A stretch of DNA of 33,847 nucleotides from Candidatus Bipolaricaulota bacterium. Lineage in GTDB: Bacteria > Bipolaricaulota > Bipolaricaulia > UBA7950 > UBA9294. The DNA lies in assembly GCA_027007005.1 (NCBI GenBank), contig JALTFO010000028.1, positions 1 to 33,847 on the forward strand, in the 5' to 3' direction. Below the pieces are notes generated by a model. It ran no database searches and was not told where the DNA came from. It saw only the letters and a list, made by a program, of their open reading frames with translations. This document shows positions 1 to 7,457 of this stretch, one piece after another (position 1 is the first letter of the stretch; every line of letters starts with the position of its first letter). The translations under genes were made by a program, and so were the position numbers.

Positions 1-122
1 CCGACTTGAGCCCGCAGCGGAAGTACGTAGTCTATCCCGGCGTCGAAAGTTACCCACTGAGCAACGACATTCAAGTGATCTCCTTGTATGAGCTCGCTCG
101 CCTGCTGGCAGGAAAAGAGTGA
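1..122 (+). CDS. C-terminal end of a probable DUF4143-type AAA ATPase (partial)
   Basis: The reading frame is open from the left edge to a TGA at 120-122, giving about 39 residues. The fragment has a basic turn followed by YVVYPG, then an IQVISLYEL stretch and a short leucine-rich end. This resembles the last strands of the nuclease-like DUF4143 domain that closes many 'AAA+ superfamily' ATPases, where a phrase about a bad credential and a final L-x-x-L helix are typical. The start and ATPase core lie outside the window, so the family call rests on the tail alone. These ATPases are commonly scattered accessory genes of uncertain function. The neighbours (orphan antitoxin, broken restriction gene) fit an accessory island. 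Confidence 0.5.
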   Translation, partial: DLSPQRKYVVYPGVESYPLSNDIQVISLYELARLLAGKE

Positions 123-180
123 TCGAAGGACTTAAACCATACCTGGAATGCATTACATCGGGTCCTTGTCTGCCCATCGA

Positions 181-420
181 TCAGCTTGGATATCGCTGCA
201 GCGCGTCGGACAGACCCTCTTCAGCCAATGCCTGCTCAGCAATTGGGTCCAGTTTGGAGCATTCTTCCGCAAGGCGTGTTCGCTCCAAACACGCGAGTTT
301 TTCTTGTATGGCTTCTTGAATTGCCCGGCTCCGGCTCGGGAATACTTTGTCTTTAACAAGACGATCCAATCGCTCCAGGGTTTCGCGCTCAATGTTTATT
401 GCCACTTTAGAAAACCGCAT
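181..420 (-). CDS. Ribbon-helix-helix (CopG/MazE-like) antitoxin, no partner toxin seen
   Basis: This small protein of about 79 residues has an N-terminal strand followed by two helices (FSKVAINIERETLERLDRL, then PSRSRAIQEAIQEKL). That is the ribbon-helix-helix DNA-binding layout. The acidic C-terminal tail with a KLDP...ALAEEGL motif is what I associate with antitoxins paired with MazF/PemK toxins. I chose the ATG at 418-420 because GGTGA lies five bases upstream; a GTG at 427-429 would add three residues. The toxin should follow on the minus strand below position 181. The roughly 60 bases there do not encode a recognisable MazF start and then run into the tail of the upstream ATPase, so the antitoxin looks orphaned. 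Such proteins usually repress their own promoter. Confidence 0.7.
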   Translation of the reverse strand: MRFSKVAINIERETLERLDRLVKDKVFPSRSRAIQEAIQEKLACLERTRLAEECSKLDPIAEQALAEEGLSDALQRYPS

Positions 421-489
421 CTTAATCACCGATGTTACCGTATGTCATGCAAATATTCGTGTCAAGCCATCGCTAAGTGGATAGCCACT

Positions 490-774
490 GATTCCCAGAT
501 CAAGCGCACGCTGCGTAAGTACTACTACCCATTCGACACGCAGAAGAAGCTTGTGATCACGCTCAACGATCTCAAGAGTGACCTGGACAGAATGCAGGTC
601 TATGCCCCCGCGGAGGTAGACAATTTCGTCCGGCTCTATCTGGAAAGAGCAGGGTGCGAACAGCTTGATCCGATCCTCGATGCATGTGTAGCTGTCTACA
701 ACTATAGCTTGGACGAGGACCAGCAGACCACACTTGACAAACTTGCCACTCCTTGTCACCCTCAATTGGGGTGA
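490..774 (+). pseudogene. Truncated C-terminal fragment of a type I restriction R subunit (HsdR-like)
   Basis: From about position 499 the plus strand encodes a helical stretch: YYYPFDTQKK, then LNDLKSDLDRM, AEVDNFVRLYL, EQLDPILDACVAVY and SLDEDQQ. I recognise this order from the C-terminal helical region of type I restriction endonuclease R subunits and related helicases, where the text normally continues into an FKGKAKAF-type helix. Here it breaks off right after the SLDEDQ motif and stops at 772-774. No helicase or nuclease domain lies upstream: before about 490 the open frame is only the antisense of the antitoxin. It is therefore a decayed internal fragment, not a working gene. Its end abuts the ribosome binding site of the next gene, suggesting a deletion joined them. 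Confidence 0.6.
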
Positions 775-779
775 ACGAT

Positions 780-1673
780 ATGAGGCACGCTATTAGTAGA
801 TTGTCATGCAGCGACAAACGCGTAAGGACTTTCTTTGCTGCAGGCCTTCTGCTGGTAATGTCACTGACCTTGGTCAAGGTAGCGCTGGCCGATGCCCCAT
901 CTGCAACGGATCTTCTCGCCCAAGCAAACGCCGCTTTTGACCAGCGCTCTTCTGCTCAAGCGATGGACGAGGCCATCTCCTACTACCGACAGTGCCTGCC
1001 GATGTTACCGCCGCAGTCTCAGTCCTTCGTGCTCGATCGCCTCTCTCAGTGCTGTTACGAACTCACCACATTCAGCCCCGGGAACACTGCGAATGACAAG
1101 AAGCTGTTCGCGCAGGGGAAAGACTACGGCCTGCGCAGTTTGCGGCTCAATCCCGCGTTCGCCAGGCTGGAGAACGAGAATTTTGCGGGTGCTGTCAGCC
1201 ACATTACCGATCCCGCCGCCCTGTTGTGGACGGCGAACAATTGGGGCGCACTCTTTGGATACAACCTGCTCCAGGGAATGACGGATGTGGGCAAGGTAAA
1301 GGCACTCTACGAACGAGGGATCAAGATCGACGAGGGCTACTGGGGCGGAAGCTTTCACAACGCCCTGGGAGCAATGCTTATTACCCTGCCTTCGTTTCTC
1401 GGTGGTGATCCAGATCAAGGCAAGGCCCACCTCAAGCGGGCGATCGCGCTCGCTCCGGATTACTTGGAGAACCGCGTGGTGTATGCCCAGTACTGGGGAT
1501 TCACCTACGATCTCTTCGGTAAGGTAAATGGGATCAGGGATCTATCCTTGATTCAGCGTGAGTTTCAGTTTGTCATCTCAGCTCCAATTGGCGATTGGCC
1601 GTTTTGGAATGCGGAAGCAAAAAAGGAGGCGAAAGCCTTGCTACAGAAAAGCCAGGAGATCTCAGGGACATGA
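780..1673 (+). CDS. TatT-like exported helical protein (TRAP transporter T-component family)
   Basis: The 297-residue protein has a basic N-terminus, a hydrophobic stretch at about residues 17-37 ending in ALA-DA (likely a signal peptidase I site), and then an all-helical TPR-like body. Phrases such as SATDLLAQANAAFDQR, the conserved AALLWTANNWG, YERGIKIDEGYWGG and HNALGAML match the TatT family (T-component of TRAP transporters), periplasmic proteins that associate with DctP-type binding proteins in Treponema. No DctP, DctQ or DctM gene is in the window, so the TRAP link is unproven here. I chose the ATG at 780 because GGGGTGA precedes it; the open frame reaches further upstream. The TGA stop overlaps the next start (ATGA), so the two genes are translationally coupled. 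Confidence 0.7.
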   Translation: MRHAISRLSCSDKRVRTFFAAGLLLVMSLTLVKVALADAPSATDLLAQANAAFDQRSSAQAMDEAISYYRQCLPMLPPQSQSFVLDRLSQCCYELTTFSPGNTANDKKLFAQGKDYGLRSLRLNPAFARLENENFAGAVSHITDPAALLWTANNWGALFGYNLLQGMTDVGKVKALYERGIKIDEGYWGGSFHNALGAMLITLPSFLGGDPDQGKAHLKRAIALAPDYLENRVVYAQYWGFTYDLFGKVNGIRDLSLIQREFQFVISAPIGDWPFWNAEAKKEAKALLQKSQEISGT

Positions 1674-2632
1674 ACTATTTTCAGCATAATCGAGCTAGGG
1701 CGGTGTCTCTAGCGGTCCTTGTTGTTGTGGCCACGGTTCTTGTGGATAGCGTCGTCGCAAGTGCGGGTGGCAACATCTTCTCCCGCGGGGTGACGCGGCC
1801 ACGGCCGGTGCTCAACATTGCCCACGCCGGCGCCGCATCGATCGCGCCGCAGAATACGATCATCGCCGGTGAAAAGGCGCTTGCTGCCGGGGCGGACCTA
1901 TGGGGGATCGACACGCGGATTACCAAGGACGGCGTGTTCATCCTGATGCACGACAAAACTCTGACGCGCACGACGAACGTCAAGCAGGTCTTCCGCGACC
2001 GCTCTCCGTGGGCGGTGGAGGACTTCACCTTGGCTGAGATCGAGAAGCTGGACGCTGGGTCGTGGTTTATAAAGACCGATCCGTTCGGGCAGATCAAGGC
2101 GGGGAACGTCTCCTTGGCCGATGAACGCGCGTACGTCGGAGTGGAGGTTCCAACTTTGAAGGAGGCACTCGAATTCACTAAGGCGCATCACTGGCGGATG
2201 GATATCGAGGTCAAGCCGATGGACTATCTCACCCCAGCGCAGATCGCGGCGAAGCTGGTGGCGCTGATCAAGGAGATAAAAATGGAGGATTGGGTGATGG
2301 TATCATCGTTCGATCACCGCATCCTCGTGCAGGTGAAAGAGCTCGATCCCGCCATTCCCACCGCCGCGTTGGTTGTCTTCCCACCGCTTGATCCTGTTGG
2401 GTACTTGGAAAAGATCGGCGCCGACGGATACGAGCCGAGCCCGATCGCGATCAACGCGGATATCGCCGCAGGATTGGGAAAACAGGGATTCGGCGTGTGC
2501 GTGTGGACATATAACAGCGTCGATCAACTGCGACATTTCGCAACCATGCCTGGAATCGCCGGGATTTACACCGACTTTCCACAACGGCTGGAGCCGATTT
2601 TGGAAGAGATATACGGCCCACCCATACGATGA
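1670..2632 (+). CDS. Exported glycerophosphodiester phosphodiesterase-fold protein with altered active-site residues
   Basis: The 320-residue protein has a signal-like hydrophobic segment (about residues 10-32) and a GDPD TIM barrel. Recognisable blocks are NIAHAG, APQNT, GADLWGID, KDGVFILMHDKTLTRTT, the late strand DIEVK (E180, K182) and a final VWTYN. GDPD enzymes hydrolyse glycerophosphodiesters to glycerol-3-phosphate and an alcohol. Catalytic histidines H52 and H94 are kept. The usual HRG reads HAG (A53 for the phosphate-binding Arg), ENT reads QNT (Q61), and the metal-binding E-x-D reads G-x-D (G79, D81). The protein may therefore be catalytically weak or have another role. The start at 1670 overlaps the upstream stop, and the end overlaps the next gene by ATGA. 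Confidence 0.8.
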   Translation: MNYFQHNRARAVSLAVLVVVATVLVDSVVASAGGNIFSRGVTRPRPVLNIAHAGAASIAPQNTIIAGEKALAAGADLWGIDTRITKDGVFILMHDKTLTRTTNVKQVFRDRSPWAVEDFTLAEIEKLDAGSWFIKTDPFGQIKAGNVSLADERAYVGVEVPTLKEALEFTKAHHWRMDIEVKPMDYLTPAQIAAKLVALIKEIKMEDWVMVSSFDHRILVQVKELDPAIPTAALVVFPPLDPVGYLEKIGADGYEPSPIAINADIAAGLGKQGFGVCVWTYNSVDQLRHFATMPGIAGIYTDFPQRLEPILEEIYGPPIR

Positions 2633-4023
2633 CTGCCAGAACAATGATCTTAGGGGCGCTGCTGCTTGGGGTTATCGGTAGCAGCATGTCCGTATTTGGT
2701 GAAGGAATCACTCCTGTCTGCTTTGATTCCGGAACGCGGGTCGTGCGCGAGGTGGCAACTGCACTGACCGGACAAGGAAAGAGCATTCTGGAGTGCTACC
2801 CGCCGGGAAGTGAGATCTTCTCCTGGGTCCTTCACCTCTTTCCGGTGCAGGTGCGCATTGCGGGAATTGAATGGGGGATGTCGATCTCCCTTGGCAGTCC
2901 CGCGAGTGCATTAGACCAGTTCACCGCTGCCTCGCTTCCTGGGTGGTGTATCGCGCAGTATCCAACGCGCCAATACGACGCGATCGTGATCGGTGCGCCA
3001 AATGGTGGCGCCGCACATCTTGCCGCGTTGCTGCACGCTCCGTTTCTCACATCGTCGTTTGGCTTGGCGATCCATCATCGCTCGATCGACCCCGACGACA
3101 TCGATACGTACGCGGCAATCGGGACACAATTAGCAAACAAAATCCTCTCCGCGCCGGGAGCTGACAAGATCGAGGTGATCGATCACTACGATCCTGTCCA
3201 CGACCGCGCGTTGGTGAAGTACGCAAACTTCCTGCGGGTCAAGCTGGTGGCGCTGCCGAAGAGCTACCAGCGGTTTATCCTAAACAACCTCGCTCCCGGC
3301 GGGAAGCTTGTCCTCATCGACCCCAGTTACCTTTGGCCCCAGTATGTTGTTGGGAAACGATCCTACTTGCAGGTGGGCGGACTGGGCGCGGTCTCTCCGG
3401 CGGAGTACCTCGCCCGGTGGAGCATGGATCTTCCGGTGCAGGAGAGACCGGAATCGGAATGGGGATGTCCGGTGGAGTTCGCCGCTGCGGTGCGTGCGTT
3501 CGCCTGTGCCCATGAGATCGAGGTCGTCAACATCCGGCTACCGCATCCTCAGGACTACGGGCTCCTCGCCTACCGCGCGTATCTCGCCGCTGGTGCACGC
3601 AACCAGGAAATCATGTTCGACTGCTTCAACTACCAAAGCCCATATACCAACGTGCAGACCGGCATCCCTGCCTTGTGGCTTCCGTTCAACACCGCCGACA
3701 GCCTCACGGGTGCCCGCAAGTTTCTCACCGGCAAAACGTTTGAGCACATCTACCTCGCGCTGGTGCCGTCATTTGCCCACTGCCCAGACACTGCCTCAAT
3801 CAAGAGCTGGGAAGAGCTTCTCAGCGCGCACGGGAAAGTTACGCTCCTTGGGATCGAACCGCAAGCCTTCCCTGCCGATACATTGGCTCCATTTCGTTTC
3901 GCAGCAGAAATGAGAAAGCTCCGTCAGCAGTACCAACTTTCCGCACCGCTTGAACTAGACATTTCAGCCCTTAAGAGGCTCTTATGCATTATGAGGCTTC
4001 CCTCTGCGGAGATGGATAGGTAA
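2629..4023 (+). CDS. Exported protein of unknown function
   Basis: I do not recognise this 464-residue protein. It opens with a short signal-like segment (residues 5-24, MILGALLLG to FGEG), so it is probably exported. The body has an alternating alpha/beta look with hydrophobic strands such as YDAIVIGAPNGGAAHLAALL (about residues 117-136) and a segment NNLAPGGKLVLIDPSYLWPQ (about 222-241), which resembles a Rossmann-like strand-turn-strand. There are several histidines and acidic residues (IHHRSIDPDDID; FNYQSPYTN) but no catalytic signature I can name. It shares an ATGA overlap with the GDPD-fold gene, so the TatT-like, GDPD-like and unknown proteins are likely made together and act together outside the cytoplasm. 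No intrinsic terminator is visible after it. Confidence 0.75.
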   Translation: MTARTMILGALLLGVIGSSMSVFGEGITPVCFDSGTRVVREVATALTGQGKSILECYPPGSEIFSWVLHLFPVQVRIAGIEWGMSISLGSPASALDQFTAASLPGWCIAQYPTRQYDAIVIGAPNGGAAHLAALLHAPFLTSSFGLAIHHRSIDPDDIDTYAAIGTQLANKILSAPGADKIEVIDHYDPVHDRALVKYANFLRVKLVALPKSYQRFILNNLAPGGKLVLIDPSYLWPQYVVGKRSYLQVGGLGAVSPAEYLARWSMDLPVQERPESEWGCPVEFAAAVRAFACAHEIEVVNIRLPHPQDYGLLAYRAYLAAGARNQEIMFDCFNYQSPYTNVQTGIPALWLPFNTADSLTGARKFLTGKTFEHIYLALVPSFAHCPDTASIKSWEELLSAHGKVTLLGIEPQAFPADTLAPFRFAAEMRKLRQQYQLSAPLELDISALKRLLCIMRLPSAEMDR

Positions 4024-4363
4024 AAATATGGTGTGTCCCTGCACCCCAGATCAATGCGACTGTCCTCCCTCGTGGAAATAGGCTGCCTCTTTCAAAATAC
4101 AGATGCACCCTAACGCGGCATAGATCAGCGAACACAACGTTGTAGACGTGCTACAACGCTACGTAAGATCGCGCTTTCGTGGCGTCGCCAGCTCTGCAAA
4201 CCCCGTCTCAAGCTCTTTCGGCCTTCCTCTTCGCCGCTGCAGATTTTTCTTGCACGCGAACCCTCTGTTGTGTAGGGTGCCCTTGACTGCTTGAAGCAGC
4301 AAGGATCGATCGGACTCGAGTGGCAAGAGACAAAGCGATATAAGAGGGGCAATCAACGCTGCA
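4024..4363. other. 340-base gap without a supported gene
   Basis: I see no convincing coding region here. The minus-strand open frames crossing it have arginine- and cysteine-rich compositions typical of shadow frames. It holds one clear inverted repeat (4138-4158), a smaller CTGCTT/AAGCAG pair at 4287-4299, and a TTGACT at 4283-4288 without a good -10 at the right distance. A TATAAG at 4339-4344 could be a -10 for dinB but lacks a matching -35. There is no T-tract terminator after the upstream operon. Confidence 0.5.
4138..4158. repeat. Perfect 8-bp inverted repeat (CGTTGTAG-N5-CTACAACG)
   Basis: The arms at 4138-4145 and 4151-4158 are exact reverse complements around a five-base spacer. 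It lies about 205 bases upstream of dinB, with no T-run after it. It could be an operator or an RNA hairpin; I cannot tell which. Confidence 0.5.
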
Positions 4364-5497
4364 ATGAATAGCATGAACGATGGAAGAGATCATCAAGCTG
4401 CGCAGCAGCGCAAGATCGCGCATTTGGATATGGATGCTTTCTTCGCTGCGGTGGAGCAGTTGGATGAGCCGCACTATCGTGGTAAGCCGGTAATCGTAGG
4501 CGGACTGGGTCCACGCGGTGTCGTATCCACGGCCTCCTACGAGGCGCGCAAGTTCGGTGTGGGAAGCGCGATGCCGATGACACGGGCGCGCAAGCTTTGC
4601 CCACAGGGGATCTTCCTTTCGCCCCGTTTCCCGCGCTATCAAGAGATATCGCATCAGGTGCGCGAGATCATCGGCGAGTACTCCTCAGTCGTTGAGGTGG
4701 TCTCCATCGACGAGGCGTTCTTCAATCTGAGCGGTAGTCCCAACGCTGAGCAGATCGTGACAATCATCAAGGATTGTGTTAACAAGGAGACGGGCCTTAC
4801 CTGTTCGATCGGCCTGGCCCCAAATCGCTTCCTGGCAAAGATTGCCTCGGAGCTTAAGAAGCCCAATGGACTCGTGATAATCGATCAAGCGCATGTGCAA
4901 CAGATCCTCGATCCGCTTCCCGTACGCACAATTTGGGGTGTTGGAAAGGTGACGGAACGCAGGTTACGCGGCCTTGGAATAACCCTCATTCAAGAGTTGC
5001 GCCACACCTCGTTGTCTCAGTTGACTCGCGAGTTCGGTTCGATGGGAAGCGTCCTCTACCGTTTGGCGCGAGGGGAGGATGACACGCCTCTCGATCGAGA
5101 AAGTAAGTCAAGCTCCATTTCACGTGAGGTCACCTTCCCGCAGGACATCTACTCAAAAGAGCGGATGGAGAATATCGTGCGGGACCTTGCACGCAATGTA
5201 GCCATGATGCTTCGCGGCGAAGGACTCATTGGAAAGACTGTGCGCATCAAGATTCGCTTTGCTGACTTTGAAACGATCACACGCCAGGCAAGTCTCATCG
5301 CAGGAACAGATTCGACGCACATTGTGGAGGGGATAGCCATCGATCTGCTGCGAAGGCGCGTGAACGTTACAGGACAAGGGGTACGACTGATTGGCGTCGG
5401 TGTAGGAAAACTCAGCAAAGTGAATGCGCGGCAGCTCCCACTCTTTCCCGACTATGAGGCGATCCCAAATCCTGTGCCCTCTCAAAGCAACGCGTAG
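4364..5497 (+). CDS. dinB: DNA polymerase IV (Y-family translesion polymerase)
   Basis: This 377-residue protein is a full-length Y-family polymerase that copies past damaged bases. The palm motif HLDMDAFFAAVEQ gives catalytic D22 with F27 as the likely steric gate. The second catalytic motif is SIDEAFF (D116, E117). The tyrosine/arginine block STASYEARKFGVGSAMP contacts the incoming nucleotide. The helix-hairpin-helix thumb (TIWGVGKVTERRLRGLG) and the little-finger domain (SISREVTF) follow. QLPLF at residues 357-361 is a textbook sliding-clamp binding motif near the C-terminus. The start is uncertain: ATG 4364 or ATG 4373 (three codons later) are both possible, and the purine-rich GAGGGG sits rather far upstream. 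It stands alone, with unrelated neighbours. I found no canonical LexA site in front of it. Confidence 0.93.
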   Translation: MNSMNDGRDHQAAQQRKIAHLDMDAFFAAVEQLDEPHYRGKPVIVGGLGPRGVVSTASYEARKFGVGSAMPMTRARKLCPQGIFLSPRFPRYQEISHQVREIIGEYSSVVEVVSIDEAFFNLSGSPNAEQIVTIIKDCVNKETGLTCSIGLAPNRFLAKIASELKKPNGLVIIDQAHVQQILDPLPVRTIWGVGKVTERRLRGLGITLIQELRHTSLSQLTREFGSMGSVLYRLARGEDDTPLDRESKSSSISREVTFPQDIYSKERMENIVRDLARNVAMMLRGEGLIGKTVRIKIRFADFETITRQASLIAGTDSTHIVEGIAIDLLRRRVNVTGQGVRLIGVGVGKLSKVNARQLPLFPDYEAIPNPVPSQSNA

Positions 5498-5577
5498 GCT
5501 GGACATATTTCACTTACCTGGGGGAAAGAGCAGATTGCAGACGAGGCCAAGGCCTTGTAACCTGAGGCATAGAGGTG

Positions 5578-6705
5578 ATGACAGTGTCATTTGTGCGCAA
5601 CCATATCCCATTTCTTGTTGTTCTTGCCGTGGTGTCCCTTGCCGTGTCTGCAGCGGTTCCTCTGTGCAATTACCGCGCCCCTAACAGTGATATCGATGAT
5701 CTAGGGATTAGCTTCTCCTATCACTACTATAACGATCCCTATGGCCTTTCCGAGCGAGATATCGATTCCGGGCAGCTTCTCCTTGACTATTCTCGCCGTC
5801 ACGATTCTCCGGACTTGGGGTACGATATCGCTGTAAAGAATGATATGCAGATCTCAACGGTTGCCCTGTCCTCGTTTTTAATCAATGCGCAAGGAAACTT
5901 CAAACGCTACTTCTCACCCGATCAACCTTTCTTCGGCCTAGCGGGCGTAACCGCCAAGAGCGCATCCTCGTACAAGACAATCGGTCTGTTTGCCAAGCTG
6001 GGAGTTGGCTACGGACGATTCACCGATGTCACGCCGCTGGCTAAGGCCATCGAAATCGATACTTATCTGTTCAAACAGGAGAGCATCACTTCACACATGG
6101 AGGAAATCGACCTGCAGTCTCTCGCACACGAGATCGACAATGCAGACACCTATAAGTCGATGGATGCTCTTCTTAGCTCTCTGCAGGATATCATTGAAGG
6201 ATCAGGCTTTGTAAGGGCTACCGGACTGAATACGCTCGACATGTACAAGATAGCGCAGATCGTACAGGATAACAGCCATCCACGCTATTGCGGCGGGAGT
6301 TTCAGTGTTGGCTTGGGATATGAGCTCATTAACCCAATGCAAGAAAAGAACAACCTACTCGCGACAGCATCCTTTGACTACGCGTTTACGACAACTCCGA
6401 AGGCGCAGTTCCTCGTGCAAGGCAACTTCTCCGGGGCGTATGATTTCCTGCGCACAAACCAAATGGCCATACAGACGAGCTACGACTACATGATTGCTAA
6501 TTGGCTTGCCGCATCGGCTGCCTATTCATTCTCACGCGAGACATGGGACGGCGTACCGACCGACAAGCACGAATTGTCACTTGATATAACGTTTACCCCG
6601 GTGAAGGATGCGAGCATTGTGCTTTCTATGCACTTCACTCATGAACCATACTACCTGAAATGGAAACAGGATATTACATTCCAGATTGGGATGAAGCTAC
6701 TCTAG
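5578..6705 (+). CDS. Probable outer-membrane beta-barrel protein
   Basis: The roughly 375-residue protein has a signal peptide (PFLVVLAVVSLAVSAAV, about residues 11-27) and many alternating polar/hydrophobic stretches that look like amphipathic barrel strands, for example ISFSYHYYNDPYG, GGSFSVGLGYEL, LLATASFDYAFTT and AQFLVQGNFSGAYDF. The last strand (DITFQIGMKLL) ends at the C-terminus as in barrel proteins. I cannot name a family or a ligand. The start is debatable: ATG 5578 is used here, but GTG 5575 is possible, and GTG 5584 has the best spacing from the GAGG at 5572-5575. Its TAG stop (6703-6705) overlaps the stop of the convergent Nudix gene. Confidence 0.65.
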   Translation: MTVSFVRNHIPFLVVLAVVSLAVSAAVPLCNYRAPNSDIDDLGISFSYHYYNDPYGLSERDIDSGQLLLDYSRRHDSPDLGYDIAVKNDMQISTVALSSFLINAQGNFKRYFSPDQPFFGLAGVTAKSASSYKTIGLFAKLGVGYGRFTDVTPLAKAIEIDTYLFKQESITSHMEEIDLQSLAHEIDNADTYKSMDALLSSLQDIIEGSGFVRATGLNTLDMYKIAQIVQDNSHPRYCGGSFSVGLGYELINPMQEKNNLLATASFDYAFTTTPKAQFLVQGNFSGAYDFLRTNQMAIQTSYDYMIANWLAASAAYSFSRETWDGVPTDKHELSLDITFTPVKDASIVLSMHFTHEPYYLKWKQDITFQIGMKLL

Positions 6706-7328
6706 CTGATGTCTAGCACTACTTGGCGCATCATCTTATCCGGTACAAGGGACGCAGCCTGCTGGAGCGGGAAATAGCGGGCTTCGGCGATTTCATCGGG
6801 GCTAGGATCGATCCTTCCGGATAGCGAGATCCGATAGAAGAGCATTATCCAGTGCAGCCGGCTGATCTCTCCCAGCTTCGCCCGCACGTCGAGGAACGAC
6901 TGGATCTGTCCCTCCACCCGAAGTTCCTCCCGTATCTCGCGCAGCAATCCCTCCCGCGGTCCCTCCCCGAAGCGGAGAAACCCACCGGGAAGTGACCATC
7001 TCCCCTCTGTTAGACCGCGACTCCCTTTGACGAGGAGGATCTTACCCTGCTCGACACAGATCCCCTCCACGACCACTCGGTGCATGCTAGAGTGAACCGA
7101 CTCCCGTACGAGGCTGGTGGAGCGAGGGTGCCAGGCAAGCTCATCCTTTCCCAGCCACTCCCGTGGGTGGCGATCCAGGTGCGGGGCACAGAACATAACC
7201 GGCTCGCTCGTGGACAGTGGCGCGATTTCATCGAAGGCGAATGGAATCTCATCGCGCGTTGGGAGATCCAGCGATCCACCTCTCTCGATCGTGAACACCT
7301 TCCCATCGCTCTCTAAGTAGTAACGCAT
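6702..7328 (-). CDS. Nudix hydrolase
   Basis: The 208-residue protein carries a complete Nudix box at residues 116-138: G116, five residues, E122, seven residues, R130-E131, then E134-E135, the metal-binding helix that hydrolyses nucleoside diphosphates linked to another group. Before it lies about 80 residues with FCAPHLDRHPREWLGKDELAWHP. This region is not a zinc-ribbon of the NudC type, since only one Cys is seen. The substrate cannot be read from the sequence; ADP-sugars or NAD-like compounds are common. I chose ATG 7326-7328 because AGGAGG lies six bases upstream, although the frame is open seven codons further. A TACAAT at 7348-7353 on the minus strand could be its -10 element. Confidence 0.88.
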   Translation of the reverse strand: MRYYLESDGKVFTIERGGSLDLPTRDEIPFAFDEIAPLSTSEPVMFCAPHLDRHPREWLGKDELAWHPRSTSLVRESVHSSMHRVVVEGICVEQGKILLVKGSRGLTEGRWSLPGGFLRFGEGPREGLLREIREELRVEGQIQSFLDVRAKLGEISRLHWIMLFYRISLSGRIDPSPDEIAEARYFPLQQAASLVPDKMMRQVVLDIS

Positions 7329-7380
7329 ATCGATCCTCCTGGTATCCATTGTACTTCCGAGAGCGATGAGTTTCCGAACG

Positions 7381-7409
7381 TTGCATCACCCGAAAGAGTC
7401 AGGGATAAT
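7381..7409 (+). promoter_or_regulatory. Sigma70-type promoter ahead of nfnA
   Basis: TTGCAT (7381-7386) and GATAAT (7404-7409) are separated by exactly 17 bases, a strong vegetative match. Transcription would start near 7416. The leader then contains a short GGCC-TAA-GGCC hairpin (7419-7429) followed by a T-rich patch, possibly a weak attenuator, before the TAGGAGG ribosome site of nfnA. Confidence 0.6.
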
Positions 7410-7457
7410 TGCCCGAATGGCCTAAGGCCGATCTTTTCTTGTTAGGAGGCTCACAGC

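Noticed and set aside
445-765. Minus-strand 106-codon open frame
   Set aside because: It is antisense to the HsdR-like fragment, whose plus-strand translation has recognisable motifs. No ribosome site.
4130-4142. Possible SOS box (GAAC...GTTG) upstream of dinB
   Set aside because: Spacing is five bases instead of four and the last base is wrong, so it does not fit the Gram-positive LexA pattern; the E. coli pattern is absent too.
4159-4374. Minus-strand frame with a hydrophobic start and an RRRGRPKELE segment
   Set aside because: The composition is that of a shadow frame, it overlaps the dinB start and I recognise no family.
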